Assembly: GCA_026261815.1 (NCBI GenBank)
Contig: JAMPIT010000174.1
Span: 12,338,001-12,402,000 of the forward strand
Source: Monarcha castaneiventris obscurior
Lineage: Eukaryota; Chordata; Aves; Passeriformes; Monarchidae
Direction of reading: 5' to 3'
DNA length: 64,000 nt
Shown here piece by piece: positions 62,207 to 64,000 of the stretch (positions within the stretch are counted from its first letter, which is position 1; every line of letters begins with the position of its first letter). The notes beneath the pieces were generated by a model. The model was not told where the DNA came from, did not search any database, and saw only the letters and a program-made list of their open reading frames with translations. The translations under genes and the position numbers were made by a program.

Positions 62207-64000
62207 GGCGAAGATGGATTTCTTTTCTGTTTCAATCATAAATTAGCAAATAATTCCTTGGTGTTTTCCAGACCTGTCATAGTTTTCCTGATTACACATA
62301 AAATTTCAGAGAAGCATACAGGAAAAATACCTTTTTTTTTGTTTTTGAAATTTTCATCATTTTTCTTTTAAAAAAAGCACACAGAGAGAGTCTAATGCTA
62401 TAGTAGCTTCTACCTTTTTAATGAAGGAGATAAATTTTGGGTGCTGAATAGGGGAGAAATGTTGACTGCAAGGGTAGAAACTGGATTCTCACAGCCTTAT
62501 TATTCTTCAGACTCTAAGTACATCAATGAGTCTGCACTGACTACAAAGGGAACTTAGACATCTTGGCCATATATGGAGACATCCCTGAGGAACATGAGAT
62601 GTCTCCAGTTAGGTTTCTAAATCCAGAACTGAATCACCCCAAATGATTACACACACAGTTTAAAGGGTTTTCTGTGCACTCTACACAAATTTAAACTTTT
62701 GTGCATTTCCATGTAGACTTCTAACTCATTTAGACAAGGACATAATCTCATCTCAAGAACAGCTCAGCTGTCTCTGTCTCAGGAAGCTGACACTGTTCTC
62801 TGCTTCCAATTAATCTTATTCCATCAGTTCATTCCAGCAGCTGGAAAGGGTTTTCCTTCCGAGGATTGAAGCAGCAATGCTTCACTAATCTGACAATATT
62901 GGATCTTTGCAGCTGGTAGACAGTGATGGCACGTGTCACCCACACTTCAACATTCCAGTGACCCATCCAACCTGGCAATGGAAGTAACTCATTCTTCCCT
63001 TAAGAGCACCAAGTAGAAAGACTGTATTCCACACTTGGAAGACTTCTTCATTCCACAAAGCAGAAAAGGGTTATTATAGGACCTATATGTATATTTTCTT
63101 CCTTTTAAGTCCATCTGCAATTAATTTTAGTTTCCATTGAGTGTCTTTTCATTATAGCGCAATATAAACATTAAGGAACAATGGGAATTTTGGCTCTGCA
63201 ACTGTATTTCTGCAGAGACACTGAGGCTGTTACATTTTTTATCTGCATAAGGCTGAGGCTGTTACTTCCAACACTGAATGCTTTGTTTGATAACATCTAA
63301 AAAATGTTATTGATCCTGAAGCTTTAATGTGGAACATTTGTTAGCTTAATGCTCTGCCATTCTCTCTGCTGTTCACAGAGATGTAACTGTTAAGGAGGGT
63401 CCCTATTACGGGTTTATCACAGTAATTTATTTGAAGACTGATGCTTCAAGAATGTGAGCAAGTCCTGTAGAATATACTAACCATCTTTCATTTGCTTTGA
63501 TTGTTGACTGCCTTTGTCCCATCACCGGATCAGAGCACAAATATGGAGCTGTTCTTTGAACTTTTCTATCTTCTGCACCACCATATTTATGGCAGTAGTA
63601 AAACACTGTGAATCAGCTGAGGGCTAGGCCAGTACACCCTTTTAAGAAGCAGGGTTTTTTCAGTAGTCCCAAAATATTTTTTTTCATAGAGGGCACAATT
63701 GATTATTTCTCTTCTTTTTGGGGGTGGTGTTGAGAACTTGAAATTATTTGTTCAGTATAAAATAAATACAGAAATTGTTTTTAAGATTTATGAGACTTTA
63801 AACCCCATGTTGATTTCAGCTAAATTCTGAAAGAACTGCAATACTTCTTTCCAAAGTTTCACTGAATTTTCAATGCCAACCCTCAATTCCAGTTGCAGGC
63901 AGGTAGAAACAATGTCATGTCTACCAAGATTTTAACAAGAAATAAAGGTAAAGGGAGTATCATTTTTACGTGTCTTCTTTTCTTTTCTCTCAGATTATTG
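62207..64000. other. Unique non-coding sequence with a CNE-like stretch
   Basis: No gene is recognised up to the window end. A 13-bp direct repeat, CTGAGGCTGTTAC, occurs at 63221-63233 and 63253-63265. 62750-63010 is less AT-biased and resembles conserved non-coding DNA (CCAATTAATCTT near 62807, CAGCAGCTGGAAAGG near 62833). The last bases are ordinary T/C-rich sequence. Confidence 0.55.

Noticed and set aside
1..64000. tRNA genes, rRNA, CRISPR arrays, bacterial operons or a phage or plasmid system
   Set aside because: No GGTTCGANTCC-type B box with a foldable cloverleaf, no regularly spaced repeats, no contiguous ORFs. The sequence is vertebrate nuclear DNA.

Overview
The window reads as nuclear DNA of a bird (or close sauropsid). 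It is AT-rich by eye, strongly CpG-poor, and full of stops in all six frames. Its recognisable interspersed repeats are CR1 LINE fragments, the dominant retroposon of avian genomes, and one LTR-like block of a type I associate with avian endogenous retroviruses. Nothing bacterial, phage or organellar is visible: no operons, Shine-Dalgarno-led genes, CRISPR array or insertion sequence. The species cannot be named from this sequence.

I recognise no protein-coding gene, rRNA, tRNA or known ncRNA. The longest open frames are chance frames. One of 178 codons (36248-36784) runs through repeat-derived sequence, and the others encode peptides of no family I recognise. The window is therefore best read as intergenic desert or the inside of a very long intron.

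Layout. 1-4320 is plain unique sequence. 4321-4400 is a perfect 18-bp inverted repeat. 4543-5131 is the best CR1 copy. 5132-10850 holds A-rich and AAAT tracts, a small CpG-rich patch (8265-8510), a broken CR1 reverse-transcriptase fragment (8849-8955) and a short CR1 3' end (10774-10850). 10851-23600 is mostly unique, with a 31-bp tandem duplication and an ACT microsatellite. 23602-23685 is a purine hexamer satellite. 23686-36440 is unique sequence with several stretches resembling conserved non-coding elements. 36448-37085 is a degraded CR1-like piece followed by the LTR-like fragment. 37086-52180 is unique sequence with a pyrimidine-rich block and an AT-rich block. CR1 remnants lie at 52185-52354 and 54286-54545. 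The rest, to 64000, is unique, with an enhancer-like stretch around 57650-58320 and a purine tract at 62137-62206.

The points worth a second look are modest: the inverted repeat, a few short segments bounded by good splice consensus (15710-15750, 32258-32285 and 50550-50621 on +; 56498-56573 on -), and several candidate conserved non-coding elements rich in homeodomain cores. Splice-like pairs are expected by chance in 64 kb, so they are weak leads and not genes. I did not find a new biological system in this window.
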